Source: Alteromonas sp. LOR (GTDB lineage Bacteria > Pseudomonadota > Gammaproteobacteria > Enterobacterales > Alteromonadaceae). Taken from it: a stretch of DNA of 64,000 nt. Where the stretch lies: contig NZ_JQFW01000056.1 of assembly GCF_000753865.1 (NCBI RefSeq), positions 310,001 through 374,000 of the forward strand. The letters run 5' to 3'. The notes under the pieces were generated by a model. It did not search any database. It was not told the origin of the DNA and saw only the letters and a list, made by a program, of their open reading frames with translations. The position numbers and the translations under genes are program-made. Positions 63,443-64,000 of this stretch are shown piece after piece. The first letter of the stretch is position 1. The number at the start of each line of letters is the position of its first letter.

Positions 63443-64000
63443 GTGATTAAACAAGGTTATATTCTCAATAAGAGCACGTTTACCGAAAAGGGTAAGGCGT
63501 TTGTTGAGCTGTGGGTGAAAACACAAGAAAAGACGGTAAGGCTAGTGTCTGCCCCGCAGCAGCCCACTTGTTTTGTTGCTATGGATGATAAAGACAAACT
63601 TATTGGTGCCTTAGCCGCCTCAGGTGTATTGCGCCGTGATGTGTCCTTTCCCTCTGACCACTTTAAAACGCTAGAGCAAATACGGGTTGTTACTGTAAAA
63701 ACAAACACCGAAAGTCAGATGCACAAGCTCAGAAAAATTGCGACCGAAAATAGTATCACGCTCTATGAAGCCGATATTCGGTTAGCCGACCGATATCTTA
63801 TGGAACGTTTCATTTATGGTGCTATAGAGTTTGTTTCTCCTAACAACGACAATGAAATAATTAACGCCCGAATTAGACCATCTAACTATTTGCCAGCATT
63901 TACCTGGGTAAGTATTGATATTGAATGCGATGAGAACGAATCACTATTTAGTATTTCAATCGCAGGTGAGAGTCATAACGAAGTCATCTTAGTTAGGCCC
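63443..64000 (+). CDS. polB: DNA polymerase II (B family), N-terminal part; gene runs off the window
   Basis: The first 186 codons are present, beginning at a GTG (63443) because the nearby ATG is followed by a stop. The sequence aligns with the N-terminal domain of E. coli PolB: GYILNKSTFTEKGKAFVELW, then ITLYEADIRLADRYLMERFI, and the exonuclease I motif WVSIDIECDENESLF with the DxE metal ligands. Pol II is a proofreading polymerase for replication restart, induced by the SOS response in E. coli. No LexA box was recognised in the 284-bp upstream gap. Confidence 0.9.
   Translation, partial: MIKQGYILNKSTFTEKGKAFVELWVKTQEKTVRLVSAPQQPTCFVAMDDKDKLIGALAASGVLRRDVSFPSDHFKTLEQIRVVTVKTNTESQMHKLRKIATENSITLYEADIRLADRYLMERFIYGAIEFVSPNNDNEIINARIRPSNYLPAFTWVSIDIECDENESLFSISIAGESHNEVILVRP

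Noticed and set aside
1-64000. CRISPR arrays, prophage, insertion sequences, toxin-antitoxin or restriction systems
   Set aside because: No regular spacer-repeat arrays and no transposase, integrase, phage or nuclease-immunity genes were found among the frames of either strand.

Overview
The window looks like chromosomal DNA of a marine gammaproteobacterium of the Alteromonadales, most likely Alteromonas or a close relative. The basis is a mid-40s GC content judged by eye, a TonB receptor/ROK/sugar-permease locus, DUF3718, DUF3010 and DUF1439 proteins, a mmsA-mmsB pair, RhlE, a B-family DNA polymerase II and many sensory proteins. No phage genes, IS transposase, integrase, CRISPR array or rRNA was seen. 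One tRNA gene, tRNA-Leu(CAA), is present.

Layout. 1-7 kb: a carbohydrate-type locus with a cut-off BNR/propeller protein, an AroE-like dehydrogenase and a FucP-type permease on the minus strand, divergent from a ROK regulator and a TonB-dependent receptor on the plus strand. 7.2-9.4 kb: mesX (DUF1852) and mesD, a folate-independent methionine synthase pair. 9.4-11.6 kb: a hybrid histidine kinase. 11.9-17.4 kb: tRNA-Leu followed by about 5 kb of cargo between duplicated copies of the tRNA 3' end and its downstream terminator. The cargo is a TetR repressor facing two perfect 16-bp operators, then a Rieske oxygenase, a fused rubredoxin/rubredoxin reductase and a long-chain acyl-CoA synthetase. 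This is the most unusual region of the window.

17.4-20.5 kb: an exported Ntn-hydrolase acylase and a DUF3718 protein. 20.5-23.3 kb: a persulfide/sulfite module (DUF442 phosphatase-like protein, persulfide dioxygenase, TauE/SafE) divergent from an NsrR-type Rrf2 regulator. 23.4-29.3 kb: small conserved proteins, a saccharopine-dehydrogenase-like protein, an acyl-CoA dehydrogenase, an M24 peptidase and a retropepsin-like protein. 29.6-33.2 kb: a secreted protein with three GKPPFKR-type repeats, a CadC-like membrane regulator with TolB/TPR domains, and a small exported TPR protein.

33.3-41 kb: a divergent SahH-like protein, a 7TMR-DISM diguanylate cyclase, an AEC transporter, and a LysR regulator divergent from mmsA-mmsB (valine/3-hydroxyisobutyrate catabolism). 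41-50.4 kb: Dld, a thioredoxin-fold protein, RhlE, an MscS channel, an unknown protein and an exported catalase-peroxidase. 50.7-55.7 kb: a PAS/MCP sensor and a phospholipase D-VTT fusion overlapping an endonuclease/exonuclease/phosphatase gene. 55.7-59.4 kb: LysR, TauE/SafE and a Tat-exported aminotransferase. 59.6-64 kb: an overlapping CheY-CheC-histidine kinase operon, a 14-bp tandem repeat array, an MBL hydrolase and the start of polB.

All functions are read from motifs and family knowledge. No database search was run. Where a longer reading frame begins at GTG or TTG far from a ribosome site, I moved the start to the better-supported codon and say so.
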